This document shows, piece after piece, positions 52,592 to 61,360 of a stretch of DNA of 64,000 bases. This DNA comes from Lentilactobacillus buchneri. Its GTDB lineage: Bacteria; Bacillota; Bacilli; Lactobacillales; Lactobacillaceae. The notes beneath the pieces were generated by a model, which was given only the letters and a program-made list of their open reading frames with translations, did no database searches and was not told where the DNA came from. How positions within the stretch are numbered: position 1 is the first letter of the stretch; the number at the start of each line of letters is the position of its first letter. The position numbers were made by a program, and so were the translations under genes. The stretch lies in contig NZ_CP073066.1 in NCBI RefSeq assembly GCF_018314255.1, positions 2,108,001 through 2,172,000 of the forward strand, in the 5' to 3' direction.

Positions 52592-52791
52592 AGACAGTGC
52601 GACGAGAGGCGTTTTGATCCCAGAATTTAAGCAAAGAAGCGGGCTATTCCTATTTTGGAGTGGCTCGCTTTTTGGGGATCAGTCGATCGCCAAGTAGGCC
52701 AGGCAGGGTTTCAGCCGGCCGTCGCTGCACGTTGTATCAATACAAAAGTGGTAATCAAATCCACCGTAGCAATTAATGTCCCAACCTCTTT
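52592..52791 (+). repeat. Family-1 intergenic element, copy C
   Basis: About 200 bp, beginning nine bases after the surface-protein stop. It shares GGCGTTTTGATCCCAGAA with copy B at the left and ACATTAATTG next to GTCCCAACCTCTTT with copy A at the right. Between them are a weaker variable stem (GAAGCGGGCTATTCC with GGAGTGGCTCGCTT), GGGGATCA, and GTAGGCCAGGCA shared with copy B. Confidence 0.7.
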
Positions 52792-52888
52792 ATTTTTTTT
52801 GCAACCAGAAATTGCATCAGTGTGAAATTTTTGTTGTGGCATTTTTTGTTAGACAATTTATTGAAACTGTCTAGCGGATTTTGCAACA

Positions 52889-52923
52889 AAAAAGGTGTTA
52901 GCCAAAAATTGGCTAACACCTTG
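52889..52923 (-). terminator. Terminator of tRNA-Glu
   Basis: On the minus strand AGGTGTTAGCCAA pairs with TTGGCTAACACCT, followed by TTTTT. Confidence 0.9.
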
Positions 52924-52948
52924 CTGATCCTTGTCAAATCAACGATTA

Positions 52949-53022
52949 TCACCCGCACGGGGCTCGAACCCGTAACTCCGCCTTGAGAGGGCGACGTCTT
53001 AAACCAGTTTGACCAGCGGGCA
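52949..53022 (-). tRNA. tRNA-Glu (anticodon CTC)
   Basis: 74 nt cloverleaf: acceptor TGCCCGC with GCGGGTG, D-stem GTC/GAC, anticodon stem TCGCC/GGCGG with loop CTCTCAA, T-arm ACGGG-TTCGAGC-CCCGT. The acceptor begins with a U-G pair and has G-U next to it, which is unusual. The 3' CCA is not encoded. Promoter at 53045 and terminator at 52889 support expression. Confidence 0.88.
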
Positions 53023-53044
53023 ATGCTATCAAACTCACTATAAT

Positions 53045-53073
53045 AGTGTATCTAAATCAGAAAGATTTGTCAA
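53045..53073 (-). promoter_or_regulatory. Promoter of tRNA-Glu
   Basis: On the minus strand TTGACA (53073-53068) and TACACT (53050-53045) are 17 bases apart, 23 bases before the tRNA. Confidence 0.7.
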
Positions 53074-53095
53074 CAAAGGAAACTGAAATATAAAG

Positions 53096-53124
53096 TTGAC
53101 AAAACGCAGAAAAATCTTTAATAT
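53096..53124 (+). promoter_or_regulatory. Promoter of tRNA-Gln
   Basis: TTGACA (53096-53101) and TAATAT (53119-53124) are 17 bases apart, 19 bases before the tRNA. Confidence 0.8.
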
Positions 53125-53143
53125 ATTTAGTTGTGATATTCAT

Positions 53144-53215
53144 TGGGTATTCGCCAAATGGTAAGGCAACGGACTCTGAATCCGTAATTTACTGGTTCGA
53201 CCCCAGTATACCCAA
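53144..53215 (+). tRNA. tRNA-Gln (anticodon CTG)
   Basis: 72 nt: acceptor TGGGTAT with ATACCCA, typical Gln start TGGG, anticodon stem CGGA/TCCG with loop CTCTGAA, T-arm ACTGG-TTCGACC-CCAGT. CCA not encoded. Divergent from tRNA-Glu. Confidence 0.93.
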
Positions 53216-53223
53216 TCTTTTGC

Positions 53224-53274
53224 AAGGTCTGTTATGTTTCTCTCTAATCAGAGACAATGTAACAGACCTTTTTA
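53224..53274 (+). terminator. Terminator of tRNA-Gln
   Basis: AAGGTCTGTTA pairs with TAACAGACCTT, an inner TCTCT/AGAGA adds pairs, then TTTT. Confidence 0.9.
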
Positions 53275-53443
53275 TATTCCATAAATCCCACTATCATCCT
53301 GTGCAGAAGGGGATCTTTAGCCGTTACCCGTTCATACTCGTCCCAGATTGAAATTGCTTACACCACAGTGACCCAAAGTGTGCTGATCTAGAATTAAATG
53401 GTTAATGATTCACGCATATTCATGCAGATAGGAGCCGATATTA

Positions 53444-53943
53444 ATGGATCAATTTACGTTAGTCAAAGAAACGCTGGATAAGATGGGAATTCCCTATGAG
53501 ATTGTTGAACATCCTGCTGCCCACACCACTGAGGAAGCCGATGAGTACATTAAGGGCAAAGAGGGCGTTCGTACAGAACAATGTTTATGACCAACAAGAA
53601 GAAAACCGAGTTTTACCTGTTGGTAATGGACGATGCCAAACGTCTAGACTTTCATGAATTTCAAGACTTGACCAACACTAAACGGATCAAGATGGCCTCA
53701 GCGGAATCACTTAAAGAACAAATGGGGTTGGAGCCGGGGATCGTCTCGATTTTTGGATTGATCAACAATCACGAGAAGAATATTCATGTTTATTTCGATC
53801 GGGCCATTTTAGATGAAAAGACAATGACCTTCCATCCCAATGTCAACACCAGAACAATTTTTGTCGCTTCCAAGGACGTTTTAAAATTCGTGAAGGAAAT
53901 GGGCTATGACTACCAGATCCTTGACTTGGAATCCTTTGATTAA
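53444..53943 (+). pseudogene. YbaK/ProX-type prolyl-tRNA deacylase, frameshifted
   Basis: The ATG at 53444 (TAGGAG upstream) opens MDQFTLVKETLDKMGIPYEIVEHPAAHTTEEADEYI (in parts) and ends early at GVRTEQCL. The next frame, to 53943, continues MFMTNKKKTEFYLLVMDDAKRLDF...ESFD. Adding one A near 53577 gives GVRTETMFMTNKKK, the expected PrdX/ProXp sequence of 166 residues. Intact members remove alanine or similar from mischarged tRNA-Pro. The missing base falls in an A run, so a sequencing error is possible. Confidence 0.85.
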
Positions 53944-53958
53944 TCAGAGAGGTTACGA

Positions 53959-54309
53959 ATGAAATACCAAGATGTTACCAACTATGTGATTGAAAAATAT
54001 CATGTTCACCCTGAATACCTGTGGAAAAAGTATCCGAGCTTTGCCGTTCTGCGTCACAAGGAGAACCGGAAATGGTTCGGCTTAGTCATGCAGGTTGAAA
54101 AGTCGCAACTTGGACTTGATGGGCAGGGTAAGGAGGACATCCTGGATGTCAAATTGGATCCCAAAGAAGTTGAGTTTCGACAAACCAGTTTGGAGTTTCT
54201 GCCAGCTTATCATATGAACAAAACCAACTGGTTAGCCATTCGGTTGAACCAGGTGGATCCAAAGCAAATTCACGACCTAATCGAAGCTAGTTATCAGTTA
54301 ACTCAATAA
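53959..54309 (+). CDS. MmcQ/YjbR family protein
   Basis: 116 residues with the MmcQ/YjbR (CyaY-like fold) pattern: VIEKYHVHPEYLWKKYPSFAVLRHKENRKWFGLVM, a central ILDVKLDPKEVEF, FLPAYHMNKTNWLAIRLN. Described as DNA-binding-like, with no defined role. AGAGAGG precedes the ATG; it lies 15 bases after the deacylase and probably shares its transcript. Confidence 0.85.
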   Translation: MKYQDVTNYVIEKYHVHPEYLWKKYPSFAVLRHKENRKWFGLVMQVEKSQLGLDGQGKEDILDVKLDPKEVEFRQTSLEFLPAYHMNKTNWLAIRLNQVDPKQIHDLIEASYQLTQ

Positions 54310-54312
54310 CCA

Positions 54313-54366
54313 AAAATGAGGCATCCGCCAAGGTAAACTTTTCCTTGGAGGGATGCCTCATTTTAT
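54313..54366. terminator. Bidirectional terminator
   Basis: AAAATGAGGCATCC pairs with GGATGCCTCATTTT, with an inner CCAAGG/CCTTGG. It separates convergent genes. Confidence 0.9.
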
Positions 54367-54373
54367 TGAGGGT

Positions 54374-54997
54374 TTATTTAATTTCATAGTAATCATCGGC
54401 CTTAGATTTTAACTGATTAGTCTCAAGCTTGTTGAGATCCAGCTTCCGCAGCGTCTGTTTGGTCACCATGGTTTTGACAATGGTTCGTTTCCGACCGTTG
54501 CCAACATTTCGATTGAAGATAATGGTGAATTGATCATAACGGTCATAGTCGGTCTTTTTAATTGCCTTCAAAATACCAATCGTGGTTAACCGAAATGACT
54601 CGGTCGTATCGCTTTTATCGGTAACGGCCACTGTGAGTGCTTTCTGGCTGGCATGCAGCTTGACTTGATGATCAAATAGAAGCGTGTGGGTGGCGTTCAG
54701 TTCTTTCTTGACGGCAGTTTCAGTATTTTGAGTCGACTTTTTAGCCGGCTTTTTCACGGCCTTTTCGGTCCGCTCGGCCTGCTCGGCATTGCCCTTTTTG
54801 ATGACTTCTTTTCCTTTGGGGGAATTAAAAAACAACGTGCCAAACACAGCCATCAGCACCAACGAAATCAGTGCATACTTGCCGTATGGGTATTTACCGT
54901 GCTTGCCAGTGGTCTTAAAGTAGACAAACATGGCGAAAAAAATCACCATCGCATAAGACGACAGCTTGGTAATGACATCAAACATTGTGCTAATCAA
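54374..54997 (-). CDS. Two-helix membrane protein of unknown function
   Basis: 207 residues from a TTG at 54997, nine bases after AGGAG; the ATG four codons later is an alternative. Two helices (LSSYAMVIFFAMFVYF and YALISLVLMAVFGTLFF) are followed by a Lys/Ala-rich charged region (about 65-100) and a beta-rich outer domain (HQVKLHASQKALTVAVTD, FTIIFNRNVGNGRKRTIVKTMV in parts). No family recognised. It follows the 109-residue gene by 26 bases. Confidence 0.68.
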   Translation of the reverse strand: MISTMFDVITKLSSYAMVIFFAMFVYFKTTGKHGKYPYGKYALISLVLMAVFGTLFFNSPKGKEVIKKGNAEQAERTEKAVKKPAKKSTQNTETAVKKELNATHTLLFDHQVKLHASQKALTVAVTDKSDTTESFRLTTIGILKAIKKTDYDRYDQFTIIFNRNVGNGRKRTIVKTMVTKQTLRKLDLNKLETNQLKSKADDYYEIK

Positions 54998-55023
54998 AGT
55001 GAAGGTCTCCTTTATTTGGCTGG

Positions 55024-55353
55024 TTATTCAAATGACAGGTCCACCAGGTATTTGTGTTGGTCCACTAAATGCGAGGTGGTGATCCACAATTCGTGATAAT
55101 TGGCGTCTTTGACCTGCGTCATCTCATGAAAATAGTCCAGCAAATCACTGTACATTGACAGAAAATCTGAAGACATTCGATTAACCTCGAGTTTTTGTTC
55201 AGGGAAATAAATCTCTGGATTCCCTAATTTAACGGTGTCATCAAGGTACATTTCCACGACGTTGTCATAGGTGTCCGGCTTGGTGAATACTTTATCCGGA
55301 TGGGCCTTAATGTATGATAAGACGTGATAAATTGTGTCTGAGTTACTTGCCAC
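55024..55353 (-). CDS. Hypothetical cytoplasmic protein
   Basis: 109 residues from a GTG at 55353 after GGAGGAAG. Acidic and mostly helical (DTIYHVLSYIKAHPDKVF, SSDFLSMYSDLLDYFHEMTQV), with no membrane segment. Probably in one transcript with the membrane protein at 54374. I do not recognise it. Confidence 0.65.
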   Translation of the reverse strand: MASNSDTIYHVLSYIKAHPDKVFTKPDTYDNVVEMYLDDTVKLGNPEIYFPEQKLEVNRMSSDFLSMYSDLLDYFHEMTQVKDANYHELWITTSHLVDQHKYLVDLSFE

Positions 55354-55508
55354 TTGAACTTCCTCCGATCTTAAAAATCCTACGTTCCTATTGTAACAAA
55401 TCTGAGCAGAGTGGGGAAAATGTTTTCAAGCAACCGCCAGTGGGCTCCTTTATCCAGTTGTGGATTAGCGGTACAATGAATGCATCTCAATGCGAAAGGA
55501 TGCTGTCC

Positions 55509-56525
55509 ATGGATTATCCAAACACGGTCACAAAAATTCATCAGTTTGTGGACGCCGGAATTGTCCCCGGCGTGAGTTACGCGATTATTGATCGGGATGG
55601 CCTTCAAACAAACGTTTTTGGTCAACAGGAACTGTTACCGGAAAGATTGCCGCTTCACAGTGGTGAATTGTACGATCTAGCCTCCTTGACCAAAGTGATT
55701 GGGACCACCAATTTAATTTTACGACTACTGGCTTCCGGGAAAATCTCACTAGATGATTCCTTGACCAAGTATTTTCCTCGATGGCAGTCGCCCCAGGTCA
55801 CCATCAGACATTTGCTGACGCATACCTCAGACATTGTCGGCTATATTCCTAACCGCAATCAACTGCCCAAGTCGGAACTGATGCCGGCGTTGTTGGCCCT
55901 GAAAAGCGGTTCAGATATCGGCAAAGTTATTCACTATCAAGACTACAATTTTATCTTTTTAGGCTGGATTGCTTCAAGGGTGATGGGCGAGCCCGTTCAA
56001 CAGCTGATTAGTGAGTTTGTGTTAAGACCGTTGGAACTAAACCAAGCGACATTCACCCCGGATCAGGTTAACAATGTCGTCCCGACCGAATTAATTCCCA
56101 GTAAGGGTTTGATCCGCGGCACCGTTCACGATCCCAAAGCGCGAATCCTTGGTCCTGACTGTGGTTCAGCCGGCTTGTTTGCGCCGCTCAGCGATCTGAT
56201 TCATTTTTCAAAGTGGTTGTTGGGCGATGTCAAATATCCCAACTTTCTGCCGGCAGACTGGGTTGACCAGCTCTTCGTTGACCAAACGCCGGGACACATG
56301 AAGAATCGTTCGTTTGGCTGGATCCTGCGTCATTATAATGGTCATCCATACATTCTCCACACAGGCTACACGGGCACCCTGATTGTGGTCGATCGCTATT
56401 CGCATAAGGCGTTGGTCTTTTTGTCCAACCGGGTCCACCCGGATCCAAGCAACCAGTTGTTTTTGCCATATCGCAGCCAACTAATTCGAACCTTTGTGAA
56501 AGAAAACGAGATTGCATATCAATAA
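55509..56525 (+). CDS. Serine hydrolase, beta-lactamase class C/PBP4-like
   Basis: 338 residues from the ATG at 55509 after AAAGGATG; longer readings lack a site. Motifs: SxxK as SLTK (about residue 60), Y-x-N as YQDYNF, and the third box HTGYTG in place of KTG. There is no signal peptide, so the enzyme appears cytoplasmic and more likely an esterase or D-amino peptide hydrolase than a drug-resistance lactamase. Monocistronic, terminator at 56537. Confidence 0.87.
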   Translation: MDYPNTVTKIHQFVDAGIVPGVSYAIIDRDGLQTNVFGQQELLPERLPLHSGELYDLASLTKVIGTTNLILRLLASGKISLDDSLTKYFPRWQSPQVTIRHLLTHTSDIVGYIPNRNQLPKSELMPALLALKSGSDIGKVIHYQDYNFIFLGWIASRVMGEPVQQLISEFVLRPLELNQATFTPDQVNNVVPTELIPSKGLIRGTVHDPKARILGPDCGSAGLFAPLSDLIHFSKWLLGDVKYPNFLPADWVDQLFVDQTPGHMKNRSFGWILRHYNGHPYILHTGYTGTLIVVDRYSHKALVFLSNRVHPDPSNQLFLPYRSQLIRTFVKENEIAYQ

Positions 56526-56536
56526 TATTCAGACAA

Positions 56537-56571
56537 AATAGGAGTCACAGCGGATGCTGTGACTCCTATTG
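56537..56571. terminator. Bidirectional terminator
   Basis: AATAGGAGTCACAGC pairs with GCTGTGACTCCTATT between the convergent serine hydrolase and gatD genes. Confidence 0.88.
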
Positions 56572-56576
56572 TTGTA

Positions 56577-57281
56577 TTAAAATGTTGCGCCAACTTTCAG
56601 ATTCTCTTGTGCTGTTAAATCGGCGTCAGGATATTTTCGCTTCAGCGCGTTCATCAAAACGTGTTTAGCAATATCATTGTTTCTGGCAAGAATTGGACCA
56701 TGGAAATAGGTGCAGTAGACGTTTTTGTAAATTGCCCCTTCAGTCTTATCTTGGCCGTTGTTGCCGTGACCCTCCAGAACCTTTCCCAGTGGGCGTTCAC
56801 CGCGACCCAAGAAGGTAATTCCCTGATGATTTTCAAAGCCGTGATACTTTTCGCCGGTTTCTTCATTTTCAATCACGACGTTACCAATAAAACGGTGGTC
56901 CTTTTGTTTGTCGGTATAGTGATTCAACGCACCGATGCCCATCAGCTTTTCACCGTTAGCGCCGATATAGTAGTGACCCAACAATTGGTAGCCGCCACAA
57001 ATTGCGACCACGGAGCCGTTATCTTCAATAAAGTCGGTTAAAGCCTGCTTTTTGGTTTGGATATCTTTAGAAATAATTGATTGTTCGAAATCTTGGCCAC
57101 CGCCGAAGACGACGATGTCATATTTGTCAGGATCAAATGGTTGATCCAAGCTGACAACTTCAGACGTCAGTTCAACGCCCATTTTGTTGGCCAGATACTT
57201 GAGGACCAAAATGTTCCCTAAGTCACCGTAAGTGTTCATCAAATCGCCGTAAAGGTGACAGACGTTTAAAGAATAGGTCAT
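56577..57281 (-). CDS. gatD: Lipid II isoglutaminyl synthase, glutaminase subunit GatD
   Basis: 234 residues. CobB/CobQ-like class I glutamine amidotransferase: nucleophile Cys in VVAICGGYQLLG and His in YCTYFHGPILARN. It starts VCHLYGDLMNTYGDLGNIL as in GatD of Gram-positive cocci. GatD frees ammonia from glutamine for MurT, which amidates the D-Glu of lipid II to D-isoglutamine, needed for efficient cross-linking. Start and MurT stop overlap by one base (ATGA-like coupling). Confidence 0.93.
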   Translation of the reverse strand: MTYSLNVCHLYGDLMNTYGDLGNILVLKYLANKMGVELTSEVVSLDQPFDPDKYDIVVFGGGQDFEQSIISKDIQTKKQALTDFIEDNGSVVAICGGYQLLGHYYIGANGEKLMGIGALNHYTDKQKDHRFIGNVVIENEETGEKYHGFENHQGITFLGRGERPLGKVLEGHGNNGQDKTEGAIYKNVYCTYFHGPILARNNDIAKHVLMNALKRKYPDADLTAQENLKVGATF

Positions 57282-58627
57282 TAATCCATTCCTCCCTTGA
57301 TAAAGCCTTTGGCTGCAAATACTTTTCTTAAGTGTAGCATAGCGGTGTAAGTTGCGAGGATATAAACCTTTTTGGTTGGTGCCTTGGGGATCATTTCGAC
57401 AACTTTGTCCAAATCCGGTTCAACCAAGTGTTTCTTTGGGTCGACTCCGGCAACTTGGAGGCGGTAGGTGATATCTTTGTACCGCTCACCGCCAGTAATG
57501 AACTGTTTGATGTTCATCTTGGGCAGTCGTTCAAAATCGCCATCCCAAATCCAGCTGGTATCAATGCCATCTGCGTAATTGGCATTGAGGAGCCCGATGA
57601 AGGTAAACGGGTCCTTGTCAGTGGAAATCATGTCGATCACCTGATTGAGGCCGACGGGGTTTTTAACCAGAATCAGCGTCACCAGCTTGCCGTCAACGTT
57701 GATCTCTTCTTGGCGGCCAAAGATCCGTTTTCCTTTTTCAAAGGCTTTCTTGGTCTGAGCAGGGGAGACTCCCATGAATCGGCCAACTGAATAAGCTGCC
57801 AGGGCATTGTAGATGTTGTAAACCCCACCGATCCCAATTTTAATCGGCTCACCATCGATTTCAAAGGTAGATGATTTCGGGGTCAAGTCGTTAATTTTGT
57901 TCAGCGCAAAATTCAATTCGGGCCGCTCAAAACCACAGTTGGGGCAGAAGTACTTGCCCAGATTGGAATAGCTGATGAAATGGTAGTGCAGGACATGCTG
58001 ACATTGGGGACAGAGAACGCCGTCCGTGTTGGGCGTCGCCTTAATGTCGCCATCTTTTTGATTGTCGAAGCCGTAGTAGACGATCGGGTTCGGCAGTTGT
58101 TTTGAATGAAAAATCGGCGCGTCACCATTGGCGATAATGGTGGCGTTGGGAGCTAAGGCGACCCCATTCAAAATTTTATTATAGGTCGTATAGATTTCGC
58201 CATAACGATCCATTTGATCTCGGAAAATGTTGGTGAAAACAAATGCTTTTGGTTTGATGTATTTGGTAACCATGATGACATTGGCTTCATCGACTTCCAG
58301 TACAGCCAATGGCCGCTTGCCCTTTGACTTTGGTGCATGAAGGAAAGTGGTAATGATCCCTTGCTCCATGTTCGAGCCGGTGGGGTTGGTCAAAATGTTA
58401 TCATACTTTTCTTTGAGTACTTGAACCGTCAGAGCGGTCGTCAGCGTTTTACCGTTGGTACCGGTGATGACGATCACGTCGTAGTCACGGCCCAGGGTTG
58501 CCAAAATTTCTGGATCGAGCCGTTTGGTGATTTTACCGGGAAGCGAACTGCCGCCCTTGAAAAATGTATGCAGAAACCAGTAAGACGACTTACCGGCCGC
58601 AGTCGCAATTGAACTTTTTAATGACAT
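57281..58627 (-). CDS. murT: Lipid II isoglutaminyl synthase, MurT subunit
   Basis: 448 residues. Mur-ligase middle domain with the P-loop VITGTNGKTLTTAL and LEVDEANVIMVTKYIKPKAFVFTNIFRDQMDRYGE (in parts). A zinc ribbon insertion holds four Cys (CPQC and CPNC, about 205-230), and a DUF1727 C-terminal domain follows (NYADGIDTSWIWDGDFERL). ATP-dependent, forms a complex with GatD. AAGGGAG precedes the ATG at 58627. Confidence 0.94.
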   Translation of the reverse strand: MSLKSSIATAAGKSSYWFLHTFFKGGSSLPGKITKRLDPEILATLGRDYDVIVITGTNGKTLTTALTVQVLKEKYDNILTNPTGSNMEQGIITTFLHAPKSKGKRPLAVLEVDEANVIMVTKYIKPKAFVFTNIFRDQMDRYGEIYTTYNKILNGVALAPNATIIANGDAPIFHSKQLPNPIVYYGFDNQKDGDIKATPNTDGVLCPQCQHVLHYHFISYSNLGKYFCPNCGFERPELNFALNKINDLTPKSSTFEIDGEPIKIGIGGVYNIYNALAAYSVGRFMGVSPAQTKKAFEKGKRIFGRQEEINVDGKLVTLILVKNPVGLNQVIDMISTDKDPFTFIGLLNANYADGIDTSWIWDGDFERLPKMNIKQFITGGERYKDITYRLQVAGVDPKKHLVEPDLDKVVEMIPKAPTKKVYILATYTAMLHLRKVFAAKGFIKGGMD

Positions 58628-58832
58628 AAACTTTACTCCCTTAAAATGAAGTACATAATGAACCTAATCAAACATTAAGTGTAGCATATGCTCAACTGTT
58701 TGAACATATATACGCTCGTTCTTTAAGGGGTTTACAATAATGAGGGTGCTGGCGAATTTTCTCATTATTATCGATTTTCAAAACTTTTTCTGTATAATGG
58801 AAGAGAAGCTCTTAAGGAAAAAGGTGGATATT

Positions 58833-59405
58833 TTGGCTCAACTATTTTATCGGTACGGTGCAATGAATAGCGGCAAAACAATCGAAATTATCAAGGTTGC
58901 TCATAATTATGAAGAGCAAAATAAAAGTGTTATCATTATGACCAGTGCGTTGGACACCCGAGAAAAGCAGGGCATGATTGAATCGCGCATCGGTTTGGAA
59001 CGAAAAGCCGAACCGATTCGCGAGGATACCAATGTCTTTGATTTGGTACAGGAACTAAATCCCCACGCCAGTTGTATCTTAATTGACGAGGCACAATTCT
59101 TAAAGAAAAAGCACGTCATGGAACTGGCCCGGATCGTCGATGAGCTGAACGTGCCGGTGATGGCATTTGGCTTGAAGAACGACTTTCAAAACAACTTGTT
59201 TGAGGGTTCCAAATACCTCCTGTTATACGCAGATAAGATAGAAGAAATGAAAACCATTTGCTGGTTCTGCGGCAAGAAGGCTATCATGAACCTGCGTTTT
59301 CACAACGGCGAGCCGGTGTATGAGGGTGAACAAATCCAAATGGGTGGCAACGAATCCTATTATCCGGTCTGCAGAAAGCACTACTATAATCCACCTATTA
59401 AGTAA
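58833..59405 (+). CDS. tdk: Thymidine kinase
   Basis: 190 residues from a TTG at 58833, five bases after AGGTGG; this gives the usual start [16 protein letters not shown] with the P-loop. ILIDEAQFL is the Walker B region, and CWFCGK with CRKH forms the zinc lasso. The product salvages thymidine to dTMP. A TATAAT at 58793 is the likely -10. First gene of the tdk-prfA-prmC-ywlC-glyA run, 19 bases before prfA. Confidence 0.93.
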   Translation: MAQLFYRYGAMNSGKTIEIIKVAHNYEEQNKSVIIMTSALDTREKQGMIESRIGLERKAEPIREDTNVFDLVQELNPHASCILIDEAQFLKKKHVMELARIVDELNVPVMAFGLKNDFQNNLFEGSKYLLLYADKIEEMKTICWFCGKKAIMNLRFHNGEPVYEGEQIQMGGNESYYPVCRKHYYNPPIK

Positions 59406-59424
59406 CAAAAGTGAGGAATATTAA

Positions 59425-60507
59425 ATGGACGAAATTTTCGACAAATTACAATCGGTCGTTGATCGATATGATGAGTTAAACGAGTTAATCAGTGATCCGG
59501 AAGTGATTGCCGATACTCAAAAATTCATGAAACTATCTAAGGAAGAAGCCGACCTTCGAGACACTGTGGCTGCTTTTAAGAAGTATCAAAAAGTCAGCAA
59601 GCAGCTCGATGATGACAAAGAGATGCTTCGAGAAAAGATTGATGATGATCTTGAAGCGATGGTCAAAGATGAGATTACCAGCCTAACCGACGAAAAAGAC
59701 AAGCTCGAAGACCAAATGAAGGTCATGCTGCTGCCAAAAGACCCCAATGATGACAAAAACATCATTATGGAAATCCACGGCGCCGCCGGTGGTGATGAAG
59801 GTAGCTTATTTGCTGCCGATTTATTCAGCATGTATTCCAAATATGCTGAACGTCAGGGCTGGAAAGTGGAAATAATTGATAAGAACGAAACTGAAGTTGG
59901 TGGTTTCAAGGAAATTGTTTTGATGATTACCGGCGATAAGGTCTATTCAAAACTCAAGTATGAAAACGGTGCCCACCGAGTTCAACGGGTGCCGGTGACC
60001 GAATCTGCCGGCCGGGTGCACACTTCCACGGCGACGGTTGGTGTGATGCCTGAAGAAGAGGATGTTGATATTGATATCGATCCCAAGGATATCCGGGTGG
60101 ATGTTTACCGTTCATCTGGTGCCGGCGGTCAGCATATTAACAAGACTTCCTCAGCTGTCCGAATGACCCACTTGCCAACCGGCATTGTAGTTGCGATGCA
60201 GGATGAACGATCCCAGCAGCAGAACCGCCAGAAGGCCATGAAGATTTTAAAGGCCCGGGTTTATGATTACTATGCCCAACAGGAACAGGATCAATACAAC
60301 GCTGAACGTAAATCGGCCATTGGAACCGGTGACCGGTCCGAGCGGATCAGAACTTACAATTACCCGCAAAATCGGGTGACCGACCATCGAATTGGCTTGA
60401 CTTTGAACAAGTTAGACCGGATCATGAACGGTGAGCTGGACGAAATTATTGATGCTTTGATTGTTTCTGATCAAGCCAAGAAACTTGAGAATTTAACCAA
60501 TGAATAA
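59425..60507 (+). CDS. prfA: Peptide chain release factor 1
   Basis: 360 residues, full length. The GGQ motif lies in [19 protein letters not shown] (about residues 230-240), and the domain-2 recognition region has [22 protein letters not shown]. It ends translation at UAA and UAG. The 3' end overlaps prmC, whose product methylates the GGQ glutamine. Confidence 0.97.
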   Translation: MDEIFDKLQSVVDRYDELNELISDPEVIADTQKFMKLSKEEADLRDTVAAFKKYQKVSKQLDDDKEMLREKIDDDLEAMVKDEITSLTDEKDKLEDQMKVMLLPKDPNDDKNIIMEIHGAAGGDEGSLFAADLFSMYSKYAERQGWKVEIIDKNETEVGGFKEIVLMITGDKVYSKLKYENGAHRVQRVPVTESAGRVHTSTATVGVMPEEEDVDIDIDPKDIRVDVYRSSGAGGQHINKTSSAVRMTHLPTGIVVAMQDERSQQQNRQKAMKILKARVYDYYAQQEQDQYNAERKSAIGTGDRSERIRTYNYPQNRVTDHRIGLTLNKLDRIMNGELDEIIDALIVSDQAKKLENLTNE

Positions 60508-61348
60508 TCAAGAGAACGTGACCTACTTTGAAGCCCGGAAGTGGGCTTCTTTTCGTATTAAGGAATCTAATGACATTGACATGTACGACGTCGATTTTTT
60601 GTTAGAGAAACTGTTTAAGATGTCGGCTGCCGATCTGTTGATTCATTACCACACTCAGATGCCAGTCAAGCAGTGGCGAGTATTTCAAGACGCGATCGGT
60701 CAATTGCTAAAAGGGGTGCCGCCACAGTACGTTGTTGGCGAGGCAGATTTCTACGGTTTATCATTGAAAGTCACACCAGCTGTGCTGATTCCCCGAGTTG
60801 AAACCGAGGAGTTGGTTGACTGGATATTGGCAGACAACTCGGATTCCAAGTTGAAGGTCTTGGATATTGGTACCGGTAGTGGGGCGATTGCGATTGCTCT
60901 CAAGCATGCCAGACCCCACTGGCAGGTATTTGCCAGTGATATTTCTCTGCCGGCAATTAAAGTGGCTCGGCAAAATGCCATTGCCAATCACACGGCAATT
61001 CATTTTATGGTGAGTGATGTTTTTGCCGCAATCGATGAGTCATTTGACGTCATCGTGTCAAACCCGCCATACATTGCCAAAGATGAGCAGTCCTATATGG
61101 ATGCCAGCGTGATCAAAAGCGAACCTGATTTGGCACTATACGCAAAAGATCAGGGACTTGCTATTTACAAACAAATTGCTGCCGATGCGGAGAGTCACTT
61201 AACTTCAAAGGGCAGGTTGTACTTGGAAATCGGGTTTCAGCAACAATCGGCTGTGACCGAGATCTTCCAAGCAGCGATGCCCGACGCTCAAGTAATTGCC
61301 AAACACGATGTCTCCGGTCATCAGCGAATGATTCAAGTAAAGAAATGA
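60500..61348 (+). CDS. prmC: Release factor glutamine methyltransferase
   Basis: 282 residues. N-terminal helical domain, then the SAM site [16 protein letters not shown] and the catalytic NPPY motif in [30 protein letters not shown] and [13 protein letters not shown] are typical. It methylates RF1 and RF2 on the GGQ Gln. Overlaps prfA by eight bases. Confidence 0.95.
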   Translation: MNNQENVTYFEARKWASFRIKESNDIDMYDVDFLLEKLFKMSAADLLIHYHTQMPVKQWRVFQDAIGQLLKGVPPQYVVGEADFYGLSLKVTPAVLIPRVETEELVDWILADNSDSKLKVLDIGTGSGAIAIALKHARPHWQVFASDISLPAIKVARQNAIANHTAIHFMVSDVFAAIDESFDVIVSNPPYIAKDEQSYMDASVIKSEPDLALYAKDQGLAIYKQIAADAESHLTSKGRLYLEIGFQQQSAVTEIFQAAMPDAQVIAKHDVSGHQRMIQVKK

Positions 61349-61360
61349 AGGCTATATAAT

